From Fidelibacterota bacterium (GTDB taxonomy: Bacteria > Marinisomatota > Marinisomatia > SCGC-AAA003-L08 > GCA-002719095), in assembly GCA_002705575.1 (NCBI GenBank), contig PAHI01000016.1:1-20636 (forward strand): a stretch of 20,636 nt of DNA, in the 5' to 3' direction. Made by a program: the position numbers and the translations under genes. The notes below the pieces were generated by a model. The model did not search any database. It saw nothing but the letters and a program-made list of their open reading frames with translations, and was not told the DNA's origin. Positions 8,958-16,047 of this stretch are shown piece after piece. The number at the start of each line of letters is the position of its first letter. Within the stretch, counting starts at the first letter, position 1.

Positions 8958-9252
8958 TAAAAATATAATAAATGATAAATTTGAGCCCATCAATGATAGT
9001 ATTTCCTCTATTGCGGATACTTATGGCGATGAGATTGTAAATCAGTTGATTATTAGGCTAGAGTTAACTTTGAATCAATTTTTAGATGATTTTAAAATAA
9101 ATTCTTCAAAGTCTTTTGCTGCTTATTGGGAACACCAGGATAATGCTAGTACACGTTTTTATAAAAAGCAAGATTTAGAAGATACAAATAAAGAATTAAA
9201 TAAAAATAAGGGTGAAATTATCCCTAAATTTATTAGTAATTATAAAAAATAA
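8950..9252 (+). CDS. hypothetical protein, soluble, unknown function
   Basis: A 100-residue protein with no recognised domain. The N-terminal two thirds look helical and amphipathic (DEIVNQLIIRLELTLNQFL), followed by a charged, Lys/Asn-rich, probably disordered C-terminus. No signal peptide or membrane helix is seen, so it is probably cytosolic. It overlaps the preceding 63-codon membrane-protein gene by 8 bases (TGATTGA context), consistent with coupled translation. Its stop codon ends only 2 bases before the predicted 5' end of the SRP RNA, so any separate SRP RNA promoter would have to lie inside this coding region. Confidence 0.65.
   Translation: MIDKNIINDKFEPINDSISSIADTYGDEIVNQLIIRLELTLNQFLDDFKINSSKSFAAYWEHQDNASTRFYKKQDLEDTNKELNKNKGEIIPKFISNYKK
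9218..9246 (+). promoter_or_regulatory. possible SRP RNA promoter inside upstream coding end
   Basis: TATAAA at 9241-9246 lies 8 bases before the predicted SRP RNA 5' end and could serve as a -10 element. The -35-like TTATCC at 9218-9223 is a poor match to TTGACA. In such AT-rich sequence this is weak evidence; read-through from the upstream operon is equally possible. Confidence 0.25.
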
Positions 9253-9254
9253 TA

Positions 9255-9520
9255 CTGTGCTAAACGGAGGGTTAGCGGTCCTCTTTTCCTGAAAACCGCT
9301 ATATGCAGGGTTGAATTCCGTTGAGCGGGTCATTATGAACGCTAAATAATATAGAAAGTATGTTGACTTTTAAAGCTTTATACAATAACATTGCTTCTAA
9401 ACCCCGCCAGATCTGGAAAGAAGCAACGGTAGGAAGTGGTTTATGTGATATAAATAACTTTAGAATAGTATCTTTTTTTATTGTAGATCGTAAACAAATG
9501 ATTCAATCAACGGTGCACAG
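9255..9520 (+). ncRNA. ffs: signal recognition particle RNA, large bacterial type (4.5S/6S-like with Alu domain)
   Basis: The RNA scaffold of the SRP, which with Ffh targets nascent membrane proteins. The ends pair as CTGTGC (9255-9260) with GCACAG (9515-9520). Helix 5 starts with CCGTTGA (9318-9324) pairing with TCAACGG (9507-9513). The Alu part has AGCGGT (9273-9278) pairing with ACCGCT (9295-9300), followed by the characteristic GCAGGGTTGAATTCC. The Ffh-binding helix 8 is at about 9402-9433, with CAGATCTGGAAAGAAGCAAC closely following the consensus GGAAG-GAAGCA asymmetric loop. The length of 266 nt fits the large bacterial class. Location directly before dnaX is a common bacterial arrangement. 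It begins 2 bases after the previous stop and ends 8 bases before the dnaX start. Confidence 0.95.
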
Positions 9521-9528
9521 ATAAAAAT

Positions 9529-11043
9529 ATGACTTATACAGTACTTTCAAGAAAATGGAGGCCTTTTGAATTTGATCAAGTGATTGGTCAAGAGCATATA
9601 ACCGCTATTTTATCAAAATCTTTATTAAAACAAAAAGTTTCTCATGCATATCTTTTTTCTGGACCAAGAGGTGTTGGTAAAACTAGTGTCGCAAGAATAC
9701 TTGCATCTAGTTTAAATGGCGTAAATTTAGCACATGAATCTATAGATATTATTGAGTTAGATGGAGCTTCTAATAGAGGAATAGATGAAATAAGAGAGCT
9801 AAAAGATTCTGTGAGGTTCTCACCAGCTGAAGGAAAATATAAAGTTTTTATTATAGATGAATCTCATATGCTTACAAAAGAGGCATTTAATGCACTGTTA
9901 AAGACGATTGAAGAGCCGCCTTCTCACGTAGTATTTATATTAGCAACAACAGAAATCAGTAAAATTCCACCTACAATATCATCAAGATGTCAAAAATATG
10001 ATTTTAAAAAAATTAATGAAAAAGATATAGCTTCTCATCTAATGTTTGTGATTAATAAAGAAGGTATAATTGCTGATAAAAAATCAATAAGAGCCATATC
10101 TATAAAAGCAGATGGAAGTTTGAGAGATGGATTAAGTTTGCTTGATAAAGTTATAGCTCTTTCTGATAATGAAATCAATTATGACACAGTTAAAGAATTT
10201 TTAGGCATTATTGAAGAAGAACAATATCTTGCTATTCTTAAAGCTATTTTAGAAAAAAATTATAAAATAATATTTTCTGAGCTTAGATGTGTGGCTGATT
10301 CTGGGTTTTCTTTGATTCATTTCTTAGATGGCTTTAATTGTTTTTTAAGAGATGTAGTATATTTTTATATTAAAGCCTCTAGTTTTATTGATTTTTCAAA
10401 TCAAACAAAAAGCTATCTGTCGAATGAAAAAATTGATTTTAAATTTATTGGATTGATAATAAATTTAATTATTGAATTTATTAATTCAAAAAAAGGAGCA
10501 TTAAATCTTATTGATTTGGAAAATCTTTTTCTCAAAATAACCAATCTTCAGTTAAATAGCAGGTCTTTATCGCTAGATGATAAGTCGGTCAATGATGTAC
10601 AGAATTCAGATAAAAAAAACGTTTTAAAAGATAGTAGCTCTTTAGTTGGTTTAAATAAAAGCTTTAAAAACAATTTGAGTGAATTTTTAATGGCTCAAAA
10701 AAAAGATAATCCTCAGCTTTATTGTGTATTAGAGAAAACTGATATTAAAATTCACGGAAAAAATTCAATTAAAATAGGTTTTGAAAACCTAAATACCTAT
10801 GAGTTGAATACGCTTAAAGAAAATTTAAATCAAATTAAATCAGATATTTTTAATCTATATGGGGAAATTGTAAGTGTAGATATCCAGGAGTCGATAGATA
10901 TTAAAGATGATTTTCATTCTACAGAAAATGATATAAAAAAAGATGGTTCTATAGGAAGTCAGATCGCTAATCATAAAACAGCACAAGATCACCCTCTTTT
11001 TGATGTTGCAATGGGTGATTTAAAGGGTAAATTAATAAAATAA
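9529..11043 (+). CDS. dnaX: DNA polymerase III subunit gamma/tau, lacking the zinc module
   Basis: The clamp-loader ATPase of the replicative polymerase. The N-terminus TVLSRKWRPFEFDQVIGQEH, Walker A GPRGVGKT (45-52), Walker B IIDESH (Asp110, Glu111), sensor I LATTE and the SRC arginine-finger motif are all present. The usual four-cysteine zinc-binding module between the Walker A helix and the ELDGAS segment is absent: the text runs from SSLNG directly to IDIIELDGASNRG, with no Cys and roughly 16 residues fewer than in E. coli. The reading frame is intact, so this is a deletion and not an error-like frameshift. Domain III ends near residue 350. A linker follows with an A8 tract at codons 362-364, then a short tau-like C-terminus ending HPLFDVAMGDLKGKLIK. 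Total length is 504 residues. There is no Shine-Dalgarno sequence, since the SRP RNA occupies the upstream region. The genes ybaB and recR follow. Confidence 0.96.
   Translation: MTYTVLSRKWRPFEFDQVIGQEHITAILSKSLLKQKVSHAYLFSGPRGVGKTSVARILASSLNGVNLAHESIDIIELDGASNRGIDEIRELKDSVRFSPAEGKYKVFIIDESHMLTKEAFNALLKTIEEPPSHVVFILATTEISKIPPTISSRCQKYDFKKINEKDIASHLMFVINKEGIIADKKSIRAISIKADGSLRDGLSLLDKVIALSDNEINYDTVKEFLGIIEEEQYLAILKAILEKNYKIIFSELRCVADSGFSLIHFLDGFNCFLRDVVYFYIKASSFIDFSNQTKSYLSNEKIDFKFIGLIINLIIEFINSKKGALNLIDLENLFLKITNLQLNSRSLSLDDKSVNDVQNSDKKNVLKDSSSLVGLNKSFKNNLSEFLMAQKKDNPQLYCVLEKTDIKIHGKNSIKIGFENLNTYELNTLKENLNQIKSDIFNLYGEIVSVDIQESIDIKDDFHSTENDIKKDGSIGSQIANHKTAQDHPLFDVAMGDLKGKLIK
10612..10619 (+). 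other. A8 tract in dnaX, candidate frameshift/slippage site
   Basis: Eight consecutive A residues read AAA AAA AAC in frame (Lys362, Lys363, Asn364), just after clamp-loader domain III. Shifting to the -1 frame adds RFKR and stops at TAG 10632-10634. The +1 frame reads TF and stops at TAA 10625-10627. Either would give a gamma-like protein of about 366-368 residues. Programmed frameshifting (E. coli) or transcript slippage (Thermus) at A-rich sites in dnaX is established; use of this site is inferred. Confidence 0.4.
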
Positions 11044-11046
11044 TTT

Positions 11047-11054
11047 AAAGGAGG
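11047..11054 (+). promoter_or_regulatory. strong Shine-Dalgarno for ybaB
   Basis: AAAGGAGG ends 7 bases before the ATG at 11062. It is the best ribosome binding site in the window and shows that the host uses a standard anti-Shine-Dalgarno, in contrast to lon, dnaX and the FecR-barrel gene, which have none visible. It also fixes the ybaB start over the internal ATG at Met8. Confidence 0.85.
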
Positions 11055-11061
11055 TTTTTGT

Positions 11062-11385
11062 ATGTTTCCAAAAGGTGGCAATATGTCCAAACTTTTAAAG
11101 CAAGCTCAAAGTATGAAAAATGAAATGGATAAAGCTAAAGAGGAGCTTGGTAATTTAGAAGTTGAGACCAAATCTTCTAGCGGCATGATTATTGTTGTTT
11201 CAAATGGTCATAAAGAAATTAAATCAATCAAGATTGATAAAAGTTTATTAGAAGAAGATAAAGATTTTATTGAAGATGCTATTATTGTAGCAATTAATTC
11301 CTCAAACAAGAATGTTGATTTGCAAGTAGAAAAGAAAATGAGCTCTATAACAGGCGGCATAATGCCAGGCATTCCAGGTTTTTAA
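11062..11385 (+). CDS. ybaB: YbaB/EbfC family nucleoid-associated protein
   Basis: A small DNA-binding protein of 107 residues, the usual size for the family, probably dimeric and nucleoid-associated. The N-terminal helix MSKLLKQAQSMKNEMDKAKEELG and the conserved strand pattern KSSSGMIIVVSNGHKEIKSIKID are typical, as is a C-terminal Gly/Met/Pro-rich tail (GGIMPGIPGF). The start at 11062 is supported by a strong Shine-Dalgarno. It sits between dnaX (18 bases upstream) and recR (6 bases downstream), the classical dnaX-ybaB-recR order found in many bacteria. Confidence 0.96.
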   Translation: MFPKGGNMSKLLKQAQSMKNEMDKAKEELGNLEVETKSSSGMIIVVSNGHKEIKSIKIDKSLLEEDKDFIEDAIIVAINSSNKNVDLQVEKKMSSITGGIMPGIPGF

Positions 11386-11391
11386 TGTTTT

Positions 11392-11988
11392 ATGAATAGC
11401 ATTTATCCTGAAATATTATCAAGATTAATAGATTTGCTATCTAAATTGCCTGGTATAGGTAAAAAAACAGCAGAGAGGTTAGCTTTTGATTTAATTAAAA
11501 GCAAGGATGATGATTATTTGAATAAATTATCTGTATCTATTAAAAATATTAAGAGTTCTATTAAGATTGCTCCAGTCTGTAACTGTTTTACAGATTTAAC
11601 TTCTTGCGGTATTTGTAATAATCCAAATAGAGATAAAAGTATTATATGCGTGGTTGAAAGTCAACAAGATGTTTTTTTTATTGAAAAATCTGGATTTCAA
11701 GGATGTTACCATGTATTAGGAGGAGTTATATCTCCATTAGATGGAATAACTATTGATGATTTAAATTTTGAAAATTTAATAAAAAGAATTTCGGGTGTTA
11801 ATGAAATTATATTGGCGATACCTTTGTCCGTTGAAGGTGAGGCTACATTCTTTTATATAAAGGATCTTCTTAAAGATTATGACTTAAAAATAACAAGACC
11901 TTCTAGAGGCTTGCCTATAGGCGTAAATATAGAGTATGTCGACCAATTAACTTTACAGAGCTCAATTGAAGATAGAATCGAGATTTAA
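11392..11988 (+). CDS. recR: recombination mediator protein RecR
   Basis: Acts with RecF/RecO to load RecA at gaps and ends of damaged DNA. At 198 residues it has the standard length. Visible parts in order: helix-hairpin-helix LPGIGKKTAERLAFDL (19-34); a zinc-finger region with Cys63, Cys65, Cys72 and Cys75 followed by NPNRD; and a Toprim domain with CVVESQQD (acidic Glu), VLGGVISPLDGI and the AIPLSVEGEAT segment. The C-terminus has the expected RPSRGLPIGVNIEYVDQLTL. The zinc motif is compact, C-x-C-x6-C-x2-C instead of the usual C-x2-C-x8-C-x2-C. The gene begins 6 bases after ybaB and overlaps the next start. Confidence 0.97.
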   Translation: MNSIYPEILSRLIDLLSKLPGIGKKTAERLAFDLIKSKDDDYLNKLSVSIKNIKSSIKIAPVCNCFTDLTSCGICNNPNRDKSIICVVESQQDVFFIEKSGFQGCYHVLGGVISPLDGITIDDLNFENLIKRISGVNEIILAIPLSVEGEATFFYIKDLLKDYDLKITRPSRGLPIGVNIEYVDQLTLQSSIEDRIEI

Positions 11989-12559
11989 TTACAAATTACA
12001 AAAGCAGATACCTAATTTCTTGTCAAGTCTTAGAATAATTCTTACTCCTTTTTGTGTGGTTTTTTTATTGAAAGGATTGCTATATATATCTCTAATTTTA
12101 TTTGTTTTGGCATCAATTACTGATTATTTTGATGGGTATTTTGCAAGAAAGTATAATGCTGTATCAAAAATAGGTTCATTTATCGATCCTCTTGCAGATA
12201 AAATTATGGTAGTATCTATATTTATATGTTTTTACAATATTTATCCTGATATAGTCGATATTTATATATTGTCAATGATTTTGTTTAGAGATGTTGTTGT
12301 TACATTAATGAGAGTTTTTATGGAGCATAAAGGTGCAACTTTGGTTACTAGCAAAGTAAGCAAGATAAAAACTACTCTTCAAATAGTTGTGATTGTTGTT
12401 TTGTTTATAAATCTAATATTTGCAGACTTGAGTCTGTTTAATGATTATTTTTTATATGTTTTTATGCTTTTTACTGGATTATTGACTTTTTATACAGGTA
12501 TTCATTATTTGTTTTGGAACTTCAGTTCATTTAAGTTGATATTTTTTAATGATAGATAG
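11966..12559 (+). CDS. pgsA: CDP-diacylglycerol-glycerol-3-phosphate 3-phosphatidyltransferase
   Basis: Integral membrane enzyme making phosphatidylglycerophosphate from CDP-diacylglycerol and glycerol-3-phosphate, the committed step to phosphatidylglycerol. The CDP-alcohol phosphotransferase signature D-x2-D-G-x2-A-R-x8-G-x3-D-x3-D is complete: Asp53, Asp56, Gly57, Ala60, Arg61, Gly70, Asp74, Asp78. Several hydrophobic helices follow. The N-terminus IPNFLSSLRIILTP matches PgsA proteins. The best start is a TTG at 11966, which overlaps the recR end by 23 bases; no ATG is available upstream of the conserved region, so the exact start is less certain. The next gene, pgpA, would carry out the following dephosphorylation. 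Other CDP-alcohol transferases are possible, but this context favours PgsA. Confidence 0.9.
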   Translation: MKIESRFNYKLQKQIPNFLSSLRIILTPFCVVFLLKGLLYISLILFVLASITDYFDGYFARKYNAVSKIGSFIDPLADKIMVVSIFICFYNIYPDIVDIYILSMILFRDVVVTLMRVFMEHKGATLVTSKVSKIKTTLQIVVIVVLFINLIFADLSLFNDYFLYVFMLFTGLLTFYTGIHYLFWNFSSFKLIFFNDR

Positions 12560-13046
12560 ATTTAATTATATTGTTGTGACTTTTTTTTATATAGGTAGAA
12601 TGCCTTTTTTACAGGGAACTCTTGCAAGTTTTTTTTCTTGTTTAGTTATTTACTTTTTTTTTATTTTTTTAGTTCCTTCTTTTTATCTTCAAATTTCAGT
12701 ATTAATAATGCTTTTGTTTATTGCTTTTTTATCAATAAAAAGATACCAATTGAAATCTAATCACTATGATCCTCCTGAAATTGTAATTGATGAGGTTTGT
12801 GGTATGATGATTTCCATCTTATTTTTCAATTATTTAAATGATTTAGCTAATAGTTTTAGTTCTGAGCATATAAGATATTTAATTACAGCATTTATTACAT
12901 TTAGAATTTTGGATGGGGTAAAACCTTCATTTATATATAGGATTCAATTAAGAAATTCTGTTTCTTCAATTTTATTAGATGATGTTTTATGCGGACTGCT
13001 GACACTTTTGATTGTTTCGACTTTAAAACTAAGTTCTATAATTTAA
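12549..13046 (+). CDS. pgpA: phosphatidylglycerophosphatase A
   Basis: Membrane phosphatase converting phosphatidylglycerophosphate to phosphatidylglycerol, directly after PgsA in the pathway and in the genome. The 165 residues contain the family landmarks: YIGRMPFLQGTLASF near the N-terminus (corresponding to the usual G-x-x-P-x-A-P-G-T), DPPEIVIDEVCG at 74-85, then FRILDGVKPSFIYR, and LLDDVLCGLL near the C-terminus. Several hydrophobic segments are present. It starts 11 bases before the end of pgsA, and its stop shares one base with the cinA start (TAATG). The N-terminal glycine motif is somewhat divergent, but all of the acidic catalytic positions are present. Confidence 0.92.
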   Translation: MIDRFNYIVVTFFYIGRMPFLQGTLASFFSCLVIYFFFIFLVPSFYLQISVLIMLLFIAFLSIKRYQLKSNHYDPPEIVIDEVCGMMISILFFNYLNDLANSFSSEHIRYLITAFITFRILDGVKPSFIYRIQLRNSVSSILLDDVLCGLLTLLIVSTLKLSSII

Positions 13047-14203
13047 TGCTCAAAAAAAAACAATCTGTTATTATCACTATTGGAGATGAGATTATTACAG
13101 GCTACAGGTTAGATACAAATTCTAATTGGCTTGCAAAACAATTAACATCAATTAATATAGCTGTTTCTGAAATCATTTCTTTACCAGACAATGTTTCATG
13201 TATAGTTGAGAAGTTAGAATCAGTGAAATTTCAAAAAAATATTGATTATTGTTTTATAACTGGAGGATTAGGTCCTACTAATGATGATAAAACAAATGAA
13301 GCTGTTAAAATTTTTTGTTCAGATGATAAAATTAAATTGATTAAAAATTTATCAGGTGAATGTCCTGGTCTTTCATTTTTTAAATCAAATACTTGTTTTT
13401 TTGTTTTTCCAGGAGTTCCTTTTGAATTTAAAAAAATGTTTAGGGAAGAAGTTTATCCTAATATTAAAGGTCAAAACACCAAATCTGAAACTTTAAATTT
13501 TGCATTAAAAGAAAGTAAGATTTATAGTAAAATTAAAGATTTGATTGACCTCTATTCTCCAATTGTCAAGTTTTCCTTTTTACCAAGTTACAAAGGTGTT
13601 GCGCTTAGGCTTATTTGTGATAAAAAAAATGCTATATTATTAGAAGAAATAAAGAAAGTGTTACTAACAAGGCTAGATTTATATTTTTTTAGCGAGAAAA
13701 ATGTATCAATTGAAGAGGTCATTTTTAATATATTAAGTGAAAAAAAATTAACAATAAGTACCGCTGAATCATGCTCTAGAGGGGCTCTGGGAGTTTTATT
13801 AAGTAAGTTTCCAGGAAGCTCAGTGATATACAAAGGTGGTGTTATATCTTACATGGATAGTGCAAAAACAAATCTTTTAGGGATTTCAAATCAAAAAATA
13901 TCAAAATATGGCGCAGTTAGCAGGGAAGTATCTTTAGAAATGGTTAAAAAAATTACAAGCCTAACAAAAAGTGATGTAGGTATAGCTATTACTGGTGTTT
14001 CTGGACCGAATATCTACAAGTTTAACAAGCCTGTAGGTCTCGCCTATATTGCTATTAAATATATCGATAAAATATATACAAAGAAAATTGTCTTTAAAGT
14101 AAATAATAGAGAATTGCATAAAGAAATGGTGTCATATTTTTCTTTAAATATGTTAAGATTGATTATTTACAACAAATGGAGAATTAGAAAATTTTATAAT
14201 TAA
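13046..14203 (+). CDS. cinA: CinA family protein, putative NMN amidohydrolase with COG1058 domain
   Basis: Two-domain enzyme of pyridine-nucleotide recycling: an N-terminal MoaB/Mog-like (COG1058) domain and a C-terminal PncC-type nicotinamide-nucleotide deamidase domain. The start is set at 13046 (TAATG with pgpA), because the conserved N-terminus is SVIITIGDEIITGYRLDTNS; an earlier in-frame ATG at 12989 lies within pgpA and would add 19 residues unlike the family. FITGGLGPTNDDKTNEA and FVFPGVPFEFKKMF mark the first domain. TAESCSRGALG, PGSSVIYKGGVISYMDSAK, YGAVSREV and GIAITGVSGP mark the second. At 385 residues it is shorter than usual: about 34 residues that normally lie between TNEAV and the NPVGTAPG-like segment are missing. 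Codons 3-5 are an A9 tract. Confidence 0.92.
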   Translation: MLKKKQSVIITIGDEIITGYRLDTNSNWLAKQLTSINIAVSEIISLPDNVSCIVEKLESVKFQKNIDYCFITGGLGPTNDDKTNEAVKIFCSDDKIKLIKNLSGECPGLSFFKSNTCFFVFPGVPFEFKKMFREEVYPNIKGQNTKSETLNFALKESKIYSKIKDLIDLYSPIVKFSFLPSYKGVALRLICDKKNAILLEEIKKVLLTRLDLYFFSEKNVSIEEVIFNILSEKKLTISTAESCSRGALGVLLSKFPGSSVIYKGGVISYMDSAKTNLLGISNQKISKYGAVSREVSLEMVKKITSLTKSDVGIAITGVSGPNIYKFNKPVGLAYIAIKYIDKIYTKKIVFKVNNRELHKEMVSYFSLNMLRLIIYNKWRIRKFYN

Positions 14204-14234
14204 TGATTTATTAGCATTTTTTAATAGTGTAAAT

Positions 14235-14263
14235 TTTAAGTAATTTTAGTATATAATTATAAT
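14235..14263 (+). promoter_or_regulatory. possible recA promoter
   Basis: The 78-base gap before recA contains two overlapping TATAAT hexamers (14252-14257 and 14258-14263). No good TTGACA lies at the right distance upstream. AGGTAGGA just before the ATG is the ribosome binding site. I see no LexA-type operator. This is the only gap over 50 bases between dnaX and gcvPB, which makes a promoter here reasonable. Confidence 0.35.
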
Positions 14264-14281
14264 TACAACAAAAGGTAGGAT

Positions 14282-15265
14282 ATGGCAGAAAAAAATAAAA
14301 CATTAAGCCTTGCAATAGATCAGATAGAGCGTCAGTATGGTAAAGGTTCTATTATGAAAATGGATGGAAGTAAGCAGTCTAAGTATGAAGGAATCTCTAC
14401 AGGGTCTATTTCGCTTGATTATGCAGTTGGTGCAGGTATACCTAAAGGAAGAATTATTGAAATCTATGGACCTGAATCATCAGGCAAAACAACTTTGTGC
14501 TTGCACGTTGTCGCTGAAGCTCAGAAAGCAGGCGGTAATGCTGCATTTATTGATGCTGAGCATGCTCTGGATCCTTTGTATGCTAAAAATATAGGTGTTA
14601 ATATAGAGGAGCTTTTGATTTCTCAGCCTGATAGCGGAGAGCAGGCTCTTGATATAGCTGAAACTTTAGTTAAAAGTGCGGCTTTGGATCTGGTCGTTAT
14701 AGATTCTGTTGCTGCTCTCGTTCCTAAAGCTGAGCTTGCTGGAGATATTGGTGATAGTCATGTAGGTCTTCAGGCCAGGTTAATGTCTCAAGCTCTAAGA
14801 AAATTAACTGGAATTGTTTCAAAATCAAACACATCAATTATATTTATTAATCAGATACGACATAAGATAGGAGTGATGTTTGGTAGCCCTGAGACTACTT
14901 CCGGTGGTAATGCTTTAAAATTTTATTCTTCAGTAAGGCTTGATATAAGAAGAATAGGTCAGATAAAAGATGCTGAAAATGTTATTGGGAACAGAACAAA
15001 AGTTAAAGTGGTAAAAAACAAGGTTGGCCCTCCATTTAGAATCACTGAATTTGACATAATGTACGGCAAAGGGATATCTTATGAAGGAGATCTCCTGGAT
15101 TTGGCCTTAAAGGCGAATGCAATTGAAAAAACAGGTTCATGGTTTTCTTACGAGGATAAAAAAATTGGACAGGGAAGAGAAAAGGTAAAGCTAATTTTAT
15201 CTGAAGATTTAAAGCTCAAAAAAGCTATAGAAGAAAAAGTTACCTTGTTTTTAGGTACCGATTAG
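14282..15265 (+). CDS. recA: recombinase RecA
   Basis: DNA-dependent ATPase that forms the strand-exchange filament and can trigger SOS cleavage reactions. Walker A GPESSGKT is at 63-70, followed by [27 protein letters not shown], the Walker B strand [16 protein letters not shown], and the L2 region [28 protein letters not shown]. The length of 327 residues ends at about the point where the E. coli core ends, so the acidic C-terminal tail is absent. The L2 segment has His where E. coli has Met (QIRHKIG versus QIRMKIG). An AGGTAGGA ribosome binding site supports the ATG. The stop shares one base with the next start (TAGTG). Confidence 0.99.
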   Translation: MAEKNKTLSLAIDQIERQYGKGSIMKMDGSKQSKYEGISTGSISLDYAVGAGIPKGRIIEIYGPESSGKTTLCLHVVAEAQKAGGNAAFIDAEHALDPLYAKNIGVNIEELLISQPDSGEQALDIAETLVKSAALDLVVIDSVAALVPKAELAGDIGDSHVGLQARLMSQALRKLTGIVSKSNTSIIFINQIRHKIGVMFGSPETTSGGNALKFYSSVRLDIRRIGQIKDAENVIGNRTKVKVVKNKVGPPFRITEFDIMYGKGISYEGDLLDLALKANAIEKTGSWFSYEDKKIGQGREKVKLILSEDLKLKKAIEEKVTLFLGTD

Positions 15266-16047
15266 TGAACCCCTATGTTATAGAAATATTTAGCTATGAA
15301 TGGTTCTATACAAACTTAGTCTCTTTTTCTTTAATAGCTTCCTTTTTAATATTGATTTCAGTTGTTTTAAGTAAAGTAGCTGATATCAATAAATGGATTA
15401 TTTTTCTTTCTAAATTTTTAGGCTGCATATTTTTATTTAGATTTATATTTTCACAAGTTTATCAAATCTATAATAATCTTTGGTATATCAGTTATAGCCT
15501 TCCTCTTCATTTATGCGGTATATCAGTTATAGTATCTATAGTCGTTTTGTTGAGATTTAATCAGAATCTTTATGAATTTCTTTTTTTTATAGGATTTCCA
15601 GGGGCTATATGGTCCTTTTTGACTCCTCAGATTAATATTTATGACCCTGGTATGCTTTTTGATAATCCTGGTTATATGTATATAGATTATTTTGTTTCTC
15701 ATGCTACTATTTTATTTGTCCCTCTTTATCTTACTTTTTTTTCAAGCAAAAAGCCAAGATCAAACTATTGGTATAAAATCTTTTTAAAATCGAATTTTTT
15801 TATAATACCTGTAATTTTCTTAATAAATTTATTTATTTATCATATTCTAGGCGTACAAGATGTCAACTATATATATCTTATGAATCCACCAGGAGCTAAT
15901 AATCTTTTTATTATCGGAGGCTGGCCCTGGTATATTATAATGATGGAGATTGCTTGTTTTGTACATGCCGCTATTATTAATTTTTTATTTGTACGTTGGA
16001 ATGATTTTATTAATTTTTTTTCATTAAAAAAGGAGTTGCTTAAATGA
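15265..16047 (+). CDS. TIGR02206/YwaF-like integral membrane protein
   Basis: A 260-residue multi-pass inner-membrane protein of unknown function. About six to seven hydrophobic helices are visible. It carries the family-like landmarks LPLHLCGISV (from 79), a GFPGAIWSFLTPQ segment, HATILFVPLYL, and a conserved YLMNPPGANNLF...GGWPWYI block before the last helix; these fit the YwaF/TIGR02206 group known from Bacillus and many other bacteria. The start is GTG, sharing one base with the recA stop; no ATG is available in frame before the first helix. The stop overlaps the next start (ATGA). Nothing in the sequence gives a substrate or a partner. Confidence 0.85.
   Translation: MNPYVIEIFSYEWFYTNLVSFSLIASFLILISVVLSKVADINKWIIFLSKFLGCIFLFRFIFSQVYQIYNNLWYISYSLPLHLCGISVIVSIVVLLRFNQNLYEFLFFIGFPGAIWSFLTPQINIYDPGMLFDNPGYMYIDYFVSHATILFVPLYLTFFSSKKPRSNYWYKIFLKSNFFIIPVIFLINLFIYHILGVQDVNYIYLMNPPGANNLFIIGGWPWYIIMMEIACFVHAAIINFLFVRWNDFINFFSLKKELLK
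16030..16035 (+). promoter_or_regulatory. Shine-Dalgarno for barrel-like gene
   Basis: AAGGAG, 8 bases before the ATG at 16044, lies within the end of the preceding membrane-protein gene and supports independent initiation as well as coupling. Confidence 0.75.

Noticed and set aside
12989..13045. Upstream in-frame ATG as cinA start
   Set aside because: It would add 19 residues unlike any CinA N-terminus and overlap pgpA by 58 bases; the TAATG start at 13046 matches the conserved family start.
13052..13060. A9 tract at the start of cinA as a phase-variation switch
   Set aside because: Long A runs are common in this AT-rich sequence, and one example without population data cannot support phase variation.
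14364..14594. Plus-strand open frame of 76 codons within recA
   Set aside because: It is an out-of-frame shadow inside the strongly conserved recA N-terminal core, with Leu/Met-rich translation and no family resemblance.
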